64,000 nt of DNA from JADJPO01 sp963750395 (lineage in GTDB: Bacteria; Actinomycetota; Actinomycetes; Actinomycetales; Kineosporiaceae). This document shows, piece after piece, positions 8,507-18,175 of this stretch (position 1 is its first letter; each line of letters begins with the position of its first letter). Made by a program: the position numbers and the translations under genes. The notes under the pieces are model-generated. The model was given only the letters and a program-made list of their open reading frames with translations. It ran no database searches and was not told the DNA's origin. Where the stretch lies: assembly GCA_963750395.1 (NCBI GenBank), contig CAVVQM010000009.1:62001-126000 (forward strand). Reading direction: 5' to 3'.

Positions 8507-9427
8507 ATGCGCCTCGCCGCAGGAGCCCTGTGCTGGCGACGTGGCCAGCACGGACTCGAGGTGCTGATGGTGCATCGCCCGAAGTACGACGACTGGTCCT
8601 TTCCGAAGGGTAAGAGCGAGCCCGACGAACCGCTGCCCGTCTGCGCCGTCCGCGAGGTGGCCGAGGAGACCGGTGCCGCCGTCCGCCTGGGACGGCAGCT
8701 GCCGGGGGTCTGCTATCGCGATGCCGACGGCAAGGCCAAACGGGTGAGCTACTGGGCGGCCACGGTCGTGCGCATGACACCCCGGACCGCCTCACCGCGA
8801 GAGATCGACCGAACCGAGTGGGTGCCGATCGAGCAGGCCGCCGACCGGCTGACCGCACCCAGCGACGCCTCCCCCCTGGACGCCCTGACCGGCCTGGACG
8901 GTATTGGAGGACTCGCCACCGTTCCGCTGATCGTCATCCGGCACGCGACGGCCCGCCCGCGGGACTCGTGGACCCGCGCGGACGCCGATCGACCGCTCGT
9001 GGCCGCGGGGCGGCGCCAGGCGGCCGCCCTGGCGCCGTTGCTGGACTGCTGGTCCCCGGAGACGATCGTCAGCTCACCGTGGCGCCGGTGCCTGGAGACG
9101 CTGGCCCCCTACGTCGACGCCTCGGGGATCAAGGTGCGCACCAAGGGCGGACTGTCCGAGCGGGGCTTCCGCCGCAACCCCGGCAAGGCCGTCAAGCACC
9201 TGCGCAACCTGGTGGAGCGCGGCAGGCCCGGAGTGCTGTGCACCCATCGCCCGGTCCTGGCGGGAGTGATGTCCGCCCTCGATGCCCTCACGGTGAGCGA
9301 GATGCGCCCACTGCTACCGCTCGAGGATCCCCATCTGGCGCCGTGCGAGATCCTGGTGGCCCACGTACGGCGCGCCGGCTCCGGCCCGCCGGTGCTCGCG
9401 ATCGAGCGCCACCGGGTCTCCGGCTGA
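8507..9427 (+). CDS. mutT1: MutT1-type Nudix hydrolase fused to a histidine phosphatase domain
   Basis: MutT1 hydrolyses 8-oxo-(d)GTP and Ap(n)A-type nucleotides. From the ATG at 8507 the protein has 306 residues. The Nudix box spans about residues 35-57, beginning GKSEPDE and ending REVAEETG. A histidine phosphatase (RHG) domain starts near residue 140 with VIRHATARP; its second histidine is in CTHRPVL. This two-domain layout is the mycobacterial MutT1 architecture. GAGGA sits just before the ATG; in-frame GTGs at 8453 and 8420 are alternatives and would couple it more tightly to ppk1, whose stop is at 8417. Confidence 0.9.
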   Translation: MRLAAGALCWRRGQHGLEVLMVHRPKYDDWSFPKGKSEPDEPLPVCAVREVAEETGAAVRLGRQLPGVCYRDADGKAKRVSYWAATVVRMTPRTASPREIDRTEWVPIEQAADRLTAPSDASPLDALTGLDGIGGLATVPLIVIRHATARPRDSWTRADADRPLVAAGRRQAAALAPLLDCWSPETIVSSPWRRCLETLAPYVDASGIKVRTKGGLSERGFRRNPGKAVKHLRNLVERGRPGVLCTHRPVLAGVMSALDALTVSEMRPLLPLEDPHLAPCEILVAHVRRAGSGPPVLAIERHRVSG

Positions 9428-9530
9428 GGACCGATTCGGCCCAAGATCTGCTCACTGATCGCTGCGCGCACGTCACCGTCTGCCGCCGATGGCCAACGGC
9501 CGCCGGGCCGGCACCGTTCTGCCAGCCTGC

Positions 9531-9552
9531 GTTCACCCCCTGTGCACCGTGC
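9531..9552 (+). promoter_or_regulatory. Candidate PHO box in front of pstS
   Basis: GTTCACCCCCT followed by GTGCACCGTGC resembles the 11-bp direct repeats bound by PhoP upstream of pst operons in streptomycetes. It lies about 170-190 bp upstream of pstS in an otherwise geneless 280-bp region. Match judged by eye only. Confidence 0.35.
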
Positions 9553-9702
9553 AATCGCTTTCGCGAAGCCAGGCATCCCTACGGTCCGGGGTGGAAGCGC
9601 ACTGCGCCCTGCCCGGCCACGGGGTCGGGCTGCGCCCCGACGGCTCGCGACGCGGCGGGTCGACCCGAACGGCACCATGTGCCGCACCTGAAAGGGACCC
9701 AT

Positions 9703-9738
9703 TCTGTGAGGACCACGAATTCTGTGAGGACCACGAGA
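9703..9738 (+). repeat. Exact-phase duplication of the pstS translation start
   Basis: An 18-bp unit containing TCTGTGAGGACCACGA occurs twice in tandem, giving two in-frame GTG codons (9707 and 9725). GAAAGGGA lies just upstream of the first. Since the duplication is a multiple of three it would add six residues. Confidence 0.7.
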
Positions 9739-10694
9739 ACCACGGCCGTCGCGGCCGTCGCGCTGGCAGCCTGCTGGGCTGGCCGCGTGCGGCGGCGACA
9801 ACGAGACGGCGCCGCCGACGGCAGCTCCAACGCCGGCTCGTCAGCGGCGAGGTGATCGTCGACGGCTCGTCCACCGTCGGCCGCTGACCGAGCCGCGGCG
9901 GCGGAGCTCTTCCGCGAGGAGAACCCCGGCGTCAACGTCACCGTCGGCACCTCCGGCACCGGCGGCGGCTTCGAGAAGTTCTGCGCGGGCGAGACCGACA
10001 TCTCCAACGCCTCGCGGCCGATCAAGGACGAGGAGAAGGCGGCCTGCGACGGCGCGGGGCATCGAGTTCACCGAGCTGATGGTCGCCACCGACGCGCCTC
10101 GACCGTCGTGGTCGAACCCGGACAACGACTGGGTCGAGTGCCTGACCACCGAGGAGCTGAAGACGCTGTGGGAGCCGGCCGCCGAGGGCAAGGTCACGAC
10201 CTGGGACCAGGTCAACCCGACGTTCCCGGACCGAGGAGTCGAGCTCTACGGGCCCGGCACCGACTCGGGCACGTTCGACTACTTCACCGAGGAGATCAAC
10301 GGTGAGGAGGGCGCTCAGCCGCACCGACTACAACGCCACCGAGGACGACAACGTCCTCGTCCAGGGCGTCGCGGCGACCCGAACGCGCTCGGCTACTTCG
10401 GCTACACGTACTTCGAGGAGAACGCCGACACGCTCAAGGCCGTCGAGATCGACAGCGGCAACGGGTGCGTCGCCCCCAGCGCCGAGACCGCGCAGGGCGG
10501 CTCCTACACGCCGCTGGCTCGCCCGCTGTTCATCTACGTCGAAGAACGGTGTCGACGCAGCAAGCCGCAGGTGAAGGCCTTCGTCGACTACTACGCTCCA
10601 GAACGACGAGGCCATCGCCGAGGCGGCCCAGTTCATCCCGCTCAACGACGAGCAGCAGAGCGAGCTGCAGGACGAGCCGTCGACGCTCGGCTGA
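9725..10694 (+). pseudogene. pstS: Phosphate ABC transporter substrate-binding protein PstS, with multiple frameshifts
   Basis: PstS is the exported phosphate-binding lipoprotein of the high-affinity Pst system. Reading across frames recovers a lipoprotein-like N terminus, VIVDGSSTVG, VTVGTSGTGGGFEKFCAGET, ISNASRPIKDEE, YGPGTDSGTFDYFTEE, and the C-terminal PLNDEQQSELQDE. About ten single-base insertions or deletions break the frame, for example near 10058, 10098, 10224, 10313, 10372, 10541, 10556 and 10606. Between them the protein sequence is intact and plausible, which is unlike an old pseudogene. Either the gene is functional and the sequence here is faulty, or the locus is very recently damaged. 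Confidence 0.85.
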
Positions 10695-10738
10695 GCCGGA
10701 CACGCCGACAGCGAGCCAGTCCCAGCGCGATTGGCACG

Positions 10739-11696
10739 ATGCATGGCGAGTGCCCGTCGGCCACCTCGGGGGCCCTGCGTCCGGCCGCCGGGCCGTCTCG
10801 CGGGCCGTCCCGCCCGGCGGGAGCGTGGTCATCCTGCGCCCTGCTCGGCCTCGCCGCCGGGCTGTCGATCGTGATCACGGTCGGGCATCGTGCTCTCGCT
10901 GCTCTTTCCGGCGATCGAGTTCTTCCGCGAGGTCAGCGATCGTCGAGTTCCTCACCGGGACCGGTGGACGCCGCAGTTCGCCGACCGCGAGCTTCGGCGT
11001 GCTGCCGCTGGTCGCCGGCACGCTGTGGACGACGGTGATCGCGCTGCTGATCGCCGTGCCCTTCGGCCTCGGCGCGGCGGTCTACCTGTCGCGAGTACGC
11101 CCATCCGCAGGTCCGCAAGGTGCTCAAGCCGATGCTCGAGGTGCTGGCCGGGATCCCCTCGGTGGTCTACGGCTTCTTCGCCCTGACCTTCGTGACCCGA
11201 TCCTGCTCCAGCGATGTCCTCGGGCTGCCAGGTCGGCACCTTCAGCGTGCTCGCGGCCGGTCTGGTCCTCGGCATCATGATCATCCCGACGGTCGCCTCG
11301 CTGTCCGAGGACGCCATGAGCGCGGTCCCGCAGTCGCTGCGGCAGGGGTCGCTGGCCCTCGGCGCCAACCGGATGCGGACCACGCTGAGGGTGGTGTTCC
11401 CCGCAGCCATCTCCGGGATCATCGCGGCCATCGTGCTGGCATGTCCCGGGCGATCGGCGAAACGATGATCGTCGCGCTGGCCGCCGGCAGCCAGGCCGAC
11501 CATGGTGAGCAGCCCGCTCGAGCGGCGGGCAGACGATGACCGGCTTCATCGCCCAGACGGCCACCGGCGAGAGCGTGCCGGGCACCCTCGACGTACAACA
11601 CGCTCTTCGCGGTCGGGATCGCTGCTGTTCGTCATCACGCTTGTCATCAACATGATCAGCATCCGGCTCGTCCGCCGGTTCCGGGAGGCGTACTGA
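10739..11696 (+). pseudogene. pstC: Phosphate ABC transporter permease PstC, with multiple frameshifts
   Basis: PstC is one of the two membrane permeases of Pst. Pieces in different frames give LPLVAGTLWTTVIALLIAVP, KPMLEVLAGIPSVVYGFFAL and LVLGIMIIPTVASLSEDAMS, then QSLRQGSLALGANRMRTTLR, all typical of PstC including the EAA-like loop before the last helices. At least eight one-base indels interrupt it. The start is uncertain; ATG at 10739 or slightly later. The stop overlaps the pstA start (TGATG at 11694-11698), the expected operon arrangement. Confidence 0.8.
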
Positions 11697-12596
11697 TGGC
11701 CGCCATCGCCGCCGCCTCGTCGCCGGCCGCGGCCGGCGCCGACCGGCACAGCGACGCAGCCCGGCCTCGCTGGCCTTCCTGATCGCGCTGTGGTTCGCCC
11801 TGGCCTTCGCTGTCCTCGTCCTGGCGGTCCTGCTCGTCGACATCCTTCGTGACGGCCTGCGCCGGCTGGACGCGACCTGTTCACCCAGTACACCTCGCCA
11901 GTACGCCGGAGACCGCCGGGGCGCGCGCGGCGATCCTGGGCACTATCTGGGTGATCGGCCGTCACCGCGTTCTGGCCATCCCGCTCGGCGTCGCCGCGGC
12001 GGTGTACCTCGAGGAGTTCGCCGACCGCGAGCGCTGGTACAACCGGCTGATCGAGGTCAACATGCAGAACCTCGCCGCCGTGCCGGCCATCGTCTACGGC
12101 ATGCTCGACCGCCGGCTTCGCTCTGGCCATCGGCATGCGACGAGGCATCGTGCTGGCGGGCGGCATCGCGCTGGCCCTGCTCATCCTCCCGGTGATCATC
12201 ATCGCCACCCGCGAGGCGCTGCGAGCGGTCCCGCGGAGATCCGGCATGGCGTCGCTCGCGCTGGGCGCCACCCGCTGCAGACCGTGTGGCGGCAGACGCT
12301 CCCGCCGCCGTCCCCGGGATCGCGACCGGGACCATCCTGGCGCTGTCCCGGGCGATCGGCGAGGCGGCGCCGCTGCTCCTGCTCGGCGGCGCTGGTGTTC
12401 GTCACGTACGACCCGGACGGTCTGATGTCAGCGGCTTCACCACGATGCCGATCCAGATCTTCAACTGGGCCGGCCGACCCAGGCGGAGTTCCGCAGCTGG
12501 CCTCGGCCGCGATCATCGTGCTCCTCGGCTGCTCCTGGCGATGAACGCCGTCGCCATCGTCATCCGCAACCGATACCAGACGTTGGTACCCGATGA
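11696..12596 (+). pseudogene. pstA: Phosphate ABC transporter permease PstA, with multiple frameshifts
   Basis: PstA is the second Pst permease. Recognisable pieces are LGVAAAVYLEEFADRERWYN, LIEVNMQNLAAVPAIVYGML, LAGGIALALLILPVIIIATR followed by EALRAVP, and TGTILALSRAIGEAAPLLLL, separated by about eight single-base indels. The region preceding LEEFADRE also shows shifts. The end is set at a TGA at 12594-12596 just before pstB, though the last frame is not certain. Same damage pattern as its neighbours. Confidence 0.8.
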
Positions 12597-12602
12597 ACGA
12601 CA

Positions 12603-13532
12603 GTGGCCATCGTCATCGACATCACCACGACGCGAGACACCGACGCCACACCTGCGACCGTCGCCGACCGCAGACCGATCCGGGGCGCCACCGGGAGCCG
12701 CCACCGGCCGACGCGCCGACGCATGGGATGCGCCAGAGCGTCCGTCCCGGTCGCCGGTCGCCGTCATCGGGTGCGAGGACGTGGACATCTACTACGGCTC
12801 TTCCGCGCCGTCCGCGGCGTCACATGCCGTTCGGCAAGCACGAGATCACCGCGCTCATCGGCCCGTCCGGGTGCGGCAAGTCCACCGTGCTGCGCACGCT
12901 CAACCGGATGAACGAGCTGATCCGCGGGCGCCCGGATCGAGGGCAGGTGCTGCTGCACGGCGCAGGACCTCTACGCCCCCGACGTCGACCCGATCGAGGT
13001 CCGCCGCCGGATCGGCATGGTGTTCCAGAAGCCGAACCCGTTCCCGAAGTCGATCTACGACAACGTCGCCTACGGCCCGAAGGTCACCGGGATGAAGGAC
13101 GTCCGAAGCATGGACGAGGTCGTCGAGGGCGCGCTGCGCGGCGCCAACCTGTGGGACGAGGTCAAGGACAAGCTCAAGCAGTCCGCGTGCGGGCTGTCCG
13201 GCGGCCAGCAGCAGCGACTGTGCATCGCGCGCGCGATCGCCGTCAAGCCCGAGGTCATCCTCATGGACGAGCCCTGCTCGGCGCTCGACCCGATCGCCAC
13301 CCTGCGCCATCGAGGATCTGATGGAGGAGCTCAAGAGCGAGTACACGATCGTCATCGTCACCCACAACATGCAGCAGGCGGCCCGGGTCTCCGACCGCAC
13401 GGCGTTCTTCAACCTGGCGGCCGAGGCCGGCGAAGCACGGGCAGGCTGATCGAGATCGGCGAGACCGCGAAGATCTTCACCAACCCGCACGAGAAGTCCA
13501 CCGAGGACTACATCTCCGGCCGTTTCGGCTGA
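12603..13532 (+). pseudogene. pstB: Phosphate ABC transporter ATPase PstB, with multiple frameshifts
   Basis: PstB drives Pst by ATP hydrolysis. The Walker A motif reads HEITALIGPSGCGKSTVLRT across one frame, followed in another frame by RIGMVFQKPNPFPKSIYDNV, the ABC signature LSGGQQQRLCIARAIAVKPE, Walker B VILMDEPCSALDP, and VTHNMQQAARVSD with the H-loop. The last 170 residues are in one frame except for shifts near 13310 and 13434-13441; earlier shifts are near 12801, 12825, 12934, 12951 and 12962. About 50 nonconserved residues precede the ATPase core. Ends 22 bp before the convergent pitA stop. Confidence 0.88.
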
Positions 13533-13554
13533 TCCTCACCACCCCGTCGCCTCC

Positions 13555-14572
13555 TCACCCCGTCGCCAGGCGCATCAGAACGGCGGCCAGGACGAACGTG
13601 GCCGCCGGGGTGAACGCCGCCGCCCCCACCACCCGGCCGACCATGGCCCAGCGGACCGAGCGCAGCCCCCGGGTGGACCCGGCGCCGACGATCGAGGCGA
13701 CCACCGTGTGGGTGGTCGAGACCGGCAGACCCCCGGCGAAGGCGCTGACGAAGAGCACCAGGGAGGTCGAGCCCTGGGCCGCGAACCCGATGGCCGGTGT
13801 CATGCGGACCAGCCGGCGTGACACCGTCCGGATGATCCGCCACCCTCCCGCGAAGGTGCCCAGGCCGAGCGCGAGGGCCACCGCGACGCGGACCGCCGGC
13901 GGGATCGGACCGTCGCCACCCACCGTCGCCGCGCCGTCCACCGCGCCGGCGGCGACCCCGGCCCCGCCGAGGGCCGCCGCGAGCACTCCCATCGTCTTCT
14001 GCCCGTCATGCAGACCGTGGCCGACCGCGACCGCCGCCGCGGTCACCGACTGCGCGATCCGGAAACCGCGGATCGCGGGCGCGTTGGCGGCGTCCCGGAA
14101 CAGCCGCGCCGTCGTGAGCATCACCAGCCAGGCCCCCACGAGGGCGAGCAGCGGCGACAGCAGCATGGGCAGTCCCACCCAGAACACCAGGAGCCAGGAG
14201 TCGACCTGCGCGCCGGCGGCGAGGCCGGCCCCGGCCAGGGCGCCGATCAGGGCGTGCGAGGACGAGGTCGGCAGGCCCAACCACCAGGTCAGCATGTTCC
14301 AGCCGAAGGCCACGAGCAGCGCGACCAGCACGAGGCCGGCGCCGGACAGGCCGCCCGGACAGCACGAGGTGACGCATCAGGTCCTCCGCGATGCCCACCC
14401 CGATCAGGGCACCGACCACGTTCAGCCCGGCGGCCATCGCCAGCGCCACCCGCGGGGTGAGCGCGCCGGTGCTCAGCGAGGTGGCCACGGCGTTGGCGGC
14501 GTCGTGCATGCCGTTCGACCAGGCGAACACCAGCGCGGCCAGCACAACCAGCACGACCAACGCGGTCTGCAC
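13555..14572 (-). pseudogene. pitA: Low-affinity inorganic phosphate transporter PitA, one frameshift
   Basis: PitA imports metal-phosphate driven by protons. The N-terminal part (from GTG at 14572) has AWSNGMHDAANAVATSLSTG and the second family repeat GLPVSTTHTVVASIVGAG is near the C-terminus; WWLGLPTSSSHALIGALAGA lies between. The reading frame shifts once near 14355, inside a GGGCGG run after LMRHLVLSG; removing one base restores a continuous protein of about 338 residues. It starts five bases after the stop of the DUF47 gene, the usual Pit accessory partner, and converges on pstB. Confidence 0.85.
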
Positions 14573-14577
14573 CCGAC

Positions 14578-15194
14578 TCAGCTCTCGGTGACGATGACGG
14601 TCTGGATCGCGTCGGCGACCGCCTCGAACCCCTCCACCGCACGTCCCATGGCCGAGACCACCTCGAGTCGGCGGACCAGGGCGGCCTCATCGGTGGGGGC
14701 CGAGGTGACGTCCTGGAGCAGCCGCCGACGGGCCTGACCGGCCCGCTTGATCTGCACCGTCAGGTCGATCCAGCGCGCGGGCATCGAGTCCGTCTCGGAC
14801 AGCCTCGGCACGCTGGCACCGATGATCTCGCTGGCGCGGATCAACAACTGGACGAGTTCGGCGGCCCGGGTGGCAGTTCGCCGACGTGCAGCACGTCGAT
14901 GGTGTCGGCGACCGCGTCGATCCGGGCGGTGGCCCGACGCAGCGACCAGCAGACCCGGAACACGTCGGCGCGGTCGAACGGCGTGACGAACGAGGCCGCC
15001 AGACTCCGCAGCGCGGCATGTGCCGCCGCCTCGGCCGCCCGATCGCTCTCCTGCACCGTGTGGACGGCGGCCGCACGCGCCTCCGGGTCGGGGCTGAGGA
15101 CCGCCGCGAGACCACCCGCGGCCGTCACCAGATGCCCGGCGACCTCGGTGAGGGACTCGCCCACCTTCGACTCATCGCGGCGTACCCGGAACAT
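14578..15194 (-). pseudogene. DUF47 (PhoU-like) Pit accessory protein, one frameshift
   Basis: DUF47 proteins are PhoU-like all-helical proteins encoded next to pit genes and thought to gate or support Pit transport. The N-terminal frame (MFRVRRDESKVGESLTEVAG) runs to about residue 105 and the C-terminal frame starts near ELVQLLIRASEIIGASVPRL; a one-base deletion near 14868 separates them. Joined, the product is about 205 residues, the normal family size. It precedes pitA by five bases, so the pair is an operon. Its first 23 bases overlap the end of the metallophosphoesterase gene. Confidence 0.8.
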
Positions 15195-17025
15195 GCCCGA
15201 ACGCTATCGGGCCGCGCCCGGCGACACCGGTTCCGGCGACCCCTGGTCCGGCGACCCGGTCCGGCACCCCTGGTCCGGCGAGCTCCGGCGACCCCTGGTC
15301 CGGCGAACCCTGGTCCGGCGAGTTCTGGTCCGGCGAGCCCGCGTCCTGTGACGGTTCCTCGCCGGCGCGAAGCACGGTGCGCTGGACGGTCGCCGAGGCG
15401 GTCCCGAACCCACCCACGGTCACCTCGTCGTAGGCGACCACCTGGCCGGCCCTGTCCCCGGCGCGGGCGATGTAGATCAGCGTCGCGCTCAACGGCAGGG
15501 GGTTGCCCGCTTCGATCGCCTGGAAGTCCGCTGAGATCCCCGCTCCCCCGGTCGATCCCTCACGCATCACCAGGGTCGGTGAGTCACCGCTGTCGTCCCA
15601 CTCGATGTTCCGGCTGTGGAAGTGCCCGTCCAGCACCAGCGGCACCTTCCCCGCCAGCGGCGGGACGGCGTAGGGCTCGTGGATGACCGCCAGATCCACC
15701 GGCCGGTCGGGATTGTCCAGGTTCCACCGGTCGATCGTGCCCGCCAGTTGCCTGCCGGCCCGGATCTGGGGGTCCACCGGGGGGGCCGCGCCCGTCGGGG
15801 TGCCCGGCGCGGCGGTGCTCGTCGCGGGCGAGGGGACGCCGACCGCGGGCCGGGCGCCACCGGTGGCCGGGGTGAAGACCGGATCACCGATGCCCGCCAC
15901 CACCAGCCCGGCCACCTCGGTGACCTGGCCGCCCGCGGCGTCCAGGACGTGGGCGTTGGGGTACTGGGCGATGACCTGCGCGGTCCGGCCCGAGTCGTGG
16001 TTGCCGCGCACGAACACGTACGGCACGTCGAGCCGTCCGATCCAGGACAGGTTGGCGGACTCCACCTCGCTGCCCCAGGTGGTGATGTCGCCGCTGTCCA
16101 CGACCAGGTCGACATTGAAGTTCTGGACGAGCCGCTGAGTCAGGTCGAAACCCAGCGGACTGGAGTGCAGGTCCGAGACGTGCAGCACGGTCGTCACGTC
16201 GTCGCCCACGTCGCCGGCGGCGGGCAGCGCTCCCCGCATGCCGTACAGGGTGGTCACCGCCTGCACGATCGAGGCGACGCCGGCCCGGTAGCCCTGCAGC
16301 CGTTGCAGCAGGCCGTCCGCCTGGGCGGCGATGTACGGCGCCTGGCTGAGCAGGCCGGAGAACTGGGGTTGGGCGAACCGGTCGGGCTTGAAGGTGAGGG
16401 CCGTCGTCGCGGTGAGGGCTCCGAGCAGCAGGACCACCGAGGCCACGACGGCGACAACGTCCCGCCATCGGGTCCGGTACACGAGCAGGGCAAGGCCGAG
16501 GGCCCCCAGCGCGGCGAACAGCGCCGTCAGGGCCGCGGCCTGGATGGCGGCCGCGCGCAGGTCGTCCGGGGCGCTCGACTGCAGGGCGTCCAGCGCGCTC
16601 GGTGAGTCGATGAGTTCGCGTGCCCGGGCGAGGTCGACGGTCACGATGCTGGCCTCGACGGCGACCGGGACCCGGTGGGTGCTGAAGGAGACCTCGCCGG
16701 CCGGGGGCAGCAGGACCTTCACCCCGGGCGAGAGGGACAGCCGGACCCTCACCTCCGCGTGCAGAGGGCCGGCCTCGGTGGCCACTGCGGGCGCCAGGGC
16801 GGCCCCCAGCGCGGAGCCGGTGAGCACGACGGTGACCAGGATCAGCAGGCGCACCAGCCGGTCGCGCAGTTCCCGGCGCGTCATGCGCGCGCCGGACTCG
16901 GCAAGCGGCTCGTCCACGGTGGGCCATCTCCGCGTGGCAAGGGCCTTGTCGGCCTCATCGATCTGACCGGTATCGATCTGACCGGTATCGATCTGACCGG
17001 TATCGATCTGACTGGTCTGGTCCAC
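15172..17025 (-). CDS. Membrane-anchored metallophosphoesterase
   Basis: The 617-residue protein has an N-terminal transmembrane segment (LVRLLILVTVVLTGSALGAA), an extracytoplasmic stretch, a second hydrophobic pair near residues 165-210, then a calcineurin-like phosphoesterase domain: VLHVSDLHSSPLG, VVDSGDITTWGSE, VRGNHDSG and LDGHFHSRNIEW supply the D-x-H, GD, GNHD and GHxH metal ligands. The substrate is unknown. The start is uncertain: GTG at 17025 includes a QIDTG repeat, and a later ATG near 16884 would remove it. The C-terminus also carries Ser-Pro-Asp-Gln-type repeats. It runs into the DUF47-pitA operon with a 23-bp overlap, so co-expression with phosphate uptake is possible. Confidence 0.75.
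   Translation of the reverse strand: MDQTSQIDTGQIDTGQIDTGQIDEADKALATRRWPTVDEPLAESGARMTRRELRDRLVRLLILVTVVLTGSALGAALAPAVATEAGPLHAEVRVRLSLSPGVKVLLPPAGEVSFSTHRVPVAVEASIVTVDLARARELIDSPSALDALQSSAPDDLRAAAIQAAALTALFAALGALGLALLVYRTRWRDVVAVVASVVLLLGALTATTALTFKPDRFAQPQFSGLLSQAPYIAAQADGLLQRLQGYRAGVASIVQAVTTLYGMRGALPAAGDVGDDVTTVLHVSDLHSSPLGFDLTQRLVQNFNVDLVVDSGDITTWGSEVESANLSWIGRLDVPYVFVRGNHDSGRTAQVIAQYPNAHVLDAAGGQVTEVAGLVVAGIGDPVFTPATGGARPAVGVPSPATSTAAPGTPTGAAPPVDPQIRAGRQLAGTIDRWNLDNPDRPVDLAVIHEPYAVPPLAGKVPLVLDGHFHSRNIEWDDSGDSPTLVMREGSTGGAGISADFQAIEAGNPLPLSATLIYIARAGDRAGQVVAYDEVTVGGFGTASATVQRTVLRAGEEPSQDAGSPDQNSPDQGSPDQGSPELAGPGVPDRVAGPGVAGTGVAGRGPIAFGHVPGTPR
16961..17020. repeat. 15-bp tandem repeat encoding QIDTG
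   Basis: Three identical units of ATCTGACCGGTATCG and one variant unit lie at the 5' end of the metallophosphoesterase gene. In the minus-strand frame they encode QIDTG repeats immediately after the proposed first residues. Confidence 0.85.
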
Positions 17026-17369
17026 CCAAGGTTCTCATCGGTGGCTGCAGTTCTCTCGGTGGCTTGAGTCCTCGCAACCCGTTTGCGCGGCGAACGCCGC
17101 CCCGACCGTGGTCGGGGCGGCGGCCCGCACTTCAGACTCGGGACCGGGAGCGCCTCTCGGCGCGGTGGCCGCTCGAAGCGGCTGATCATGGAGCCCGGGG
17201 CTACCGCGGTCCGTCGTCCGGTGAGACCCGCCGTTGCCGGTCGGGGTGTCACCGATGGTGCCCAACGTGGTCACCGTCGTCCATGTTCCCTGACGTCTGA
17301 AGTTTCCGGAAGTACGCCACCCGAAGAGATGAGGCCGATGAGATGAGACTCACCGGCCGCCCCGCAGCC
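17026..17369. other. Geneless 344-bp stretch
   Basis: No convincing gene on either strand. TCGGTGGCT occurs twice (17038-17046 and 17056-17064) just upstream of the metallophosphoesterase and may be part of its control region. Nothing else stands out. Confidence 0.4.
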
Positions 17370-18014
17370 TCAGTGCAGACCCGTGGTGCGGCAGCGGGCC
17401 CCGGCTGCTTCGAGTTGGGTCCCGGTCCGAAGCAGGTCAGCCGCACGCCTGGTCAGAGCCTCGGCTGAACCGTCGCTCCGGCCGCGCTCCAACTCGTCGG
17501 CCAGAACGGCCCACCCGGTGGAGACCACCCGACAGAACGCCGCCGCCCGTTCCAGGGCCACCCCGAGATCACCGGTGAACGCTCCGGCCAGCACCGCATC
17601 GGCAAGCGTCTGGACCTCCTCGGGCCCGGGGGGCTCGCCCACGCCGGCGACGACCTCGTGGACGGGGGCCCGGTGGCGCCCCACCTCGAAGGCCCGGGCC
17701 ATCTCCTCGGGGCGCCTGCGGATACCGGCCCGCAGGGCGTAGAGCCTCCAGAGCGCTCCGGGCAGGGTGTCGGCGGGCCGCTCGGCCCACAAGTGGGCCA
17801 GCTCGTCGATGCCGTGCTCGTCCGCGAGGGCGACCAGCCGTGCGGTCTGCTCGTCGTCACCCTCGCGTCCGTGCCGAACCAGGGCCTCGGCGGTCATGTG
17901 CGCCGCCTCGATGAGCTGCGCCGGGTCGGTCGCACCGGCCTGGGCGTCAGCCGCGGCGGGCGACATGAAGGCCGGCCGTCGCGGGCGCTCCGGTTCGCGC
18001 GGGTGCGAAGACAT
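17370..18014 (-). CDS. Conserved-looking hypothetical helical protein
   Basis: About 214 residues from the ATG at 18014 (MSSHPREPERPRR); an earlier in-frame start at 18068 is possible. After a proline-rich N-terminus the protein is alpha-helical with repeated short helices (AAHMTAEALVRHGREGDDEQ, ALWRLYALRAGIRRRPEEMA). No catalytic motif, signal peptide or membrane segment is visible. It lies downstream of the DUF1508/H1-tail gene on the same strand, 161 bp apart. Codon pattern is typical of the window. Function unknown. Confidence 0.6.
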   Translation of the reverse strand: MSSHPREPERPRRPAFMSPAAADAQAGATDPAQLIEAAHMTAEALVRHGREGDDEQTARLVALADEHGIDELAHLWAERPADTLPGALWRLYALRAGIRRRPEEMARAFEVGRHRAPVHEVVAGVGEPPGPEEVQTLADAVLAGAFTGDLGVALERAAAFCRVVSTGWAVLADELERGRSDGSAEALTRRAADLLRTGTQLEAAGARCRTTGLH

Positions 18015-18175
18015 GGGGCCATGGTGACATTCGGCGCAGCTCTGTGCACGGGACCGCTCATCGACCACGTGCCGGTGCCCATGTCCGAATGGCCGTGTCT
18101 GAACGCCGCCGCGGCCGGGTGGTGCCGATCCGATGTCGGCACCACCGGCCGCCGCGTGAATACGGCAGGGCGCTC

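Noticed and set aside
6045..8858. 937-codon open frame on the minus strand opposite ppk1
   Set aside because: It is a mirror of the ppk1 codon pattern in GC-rich DNA, has no domain, and ppk1 is unmistakable.
9725..13532. Programmed frameshifting or recoding in pstSCAB
   Set aside because: About thirty shifts in both directions without a common slippery motif or structure cannot be programmed; faulty sequence or fresh damage is simpler.
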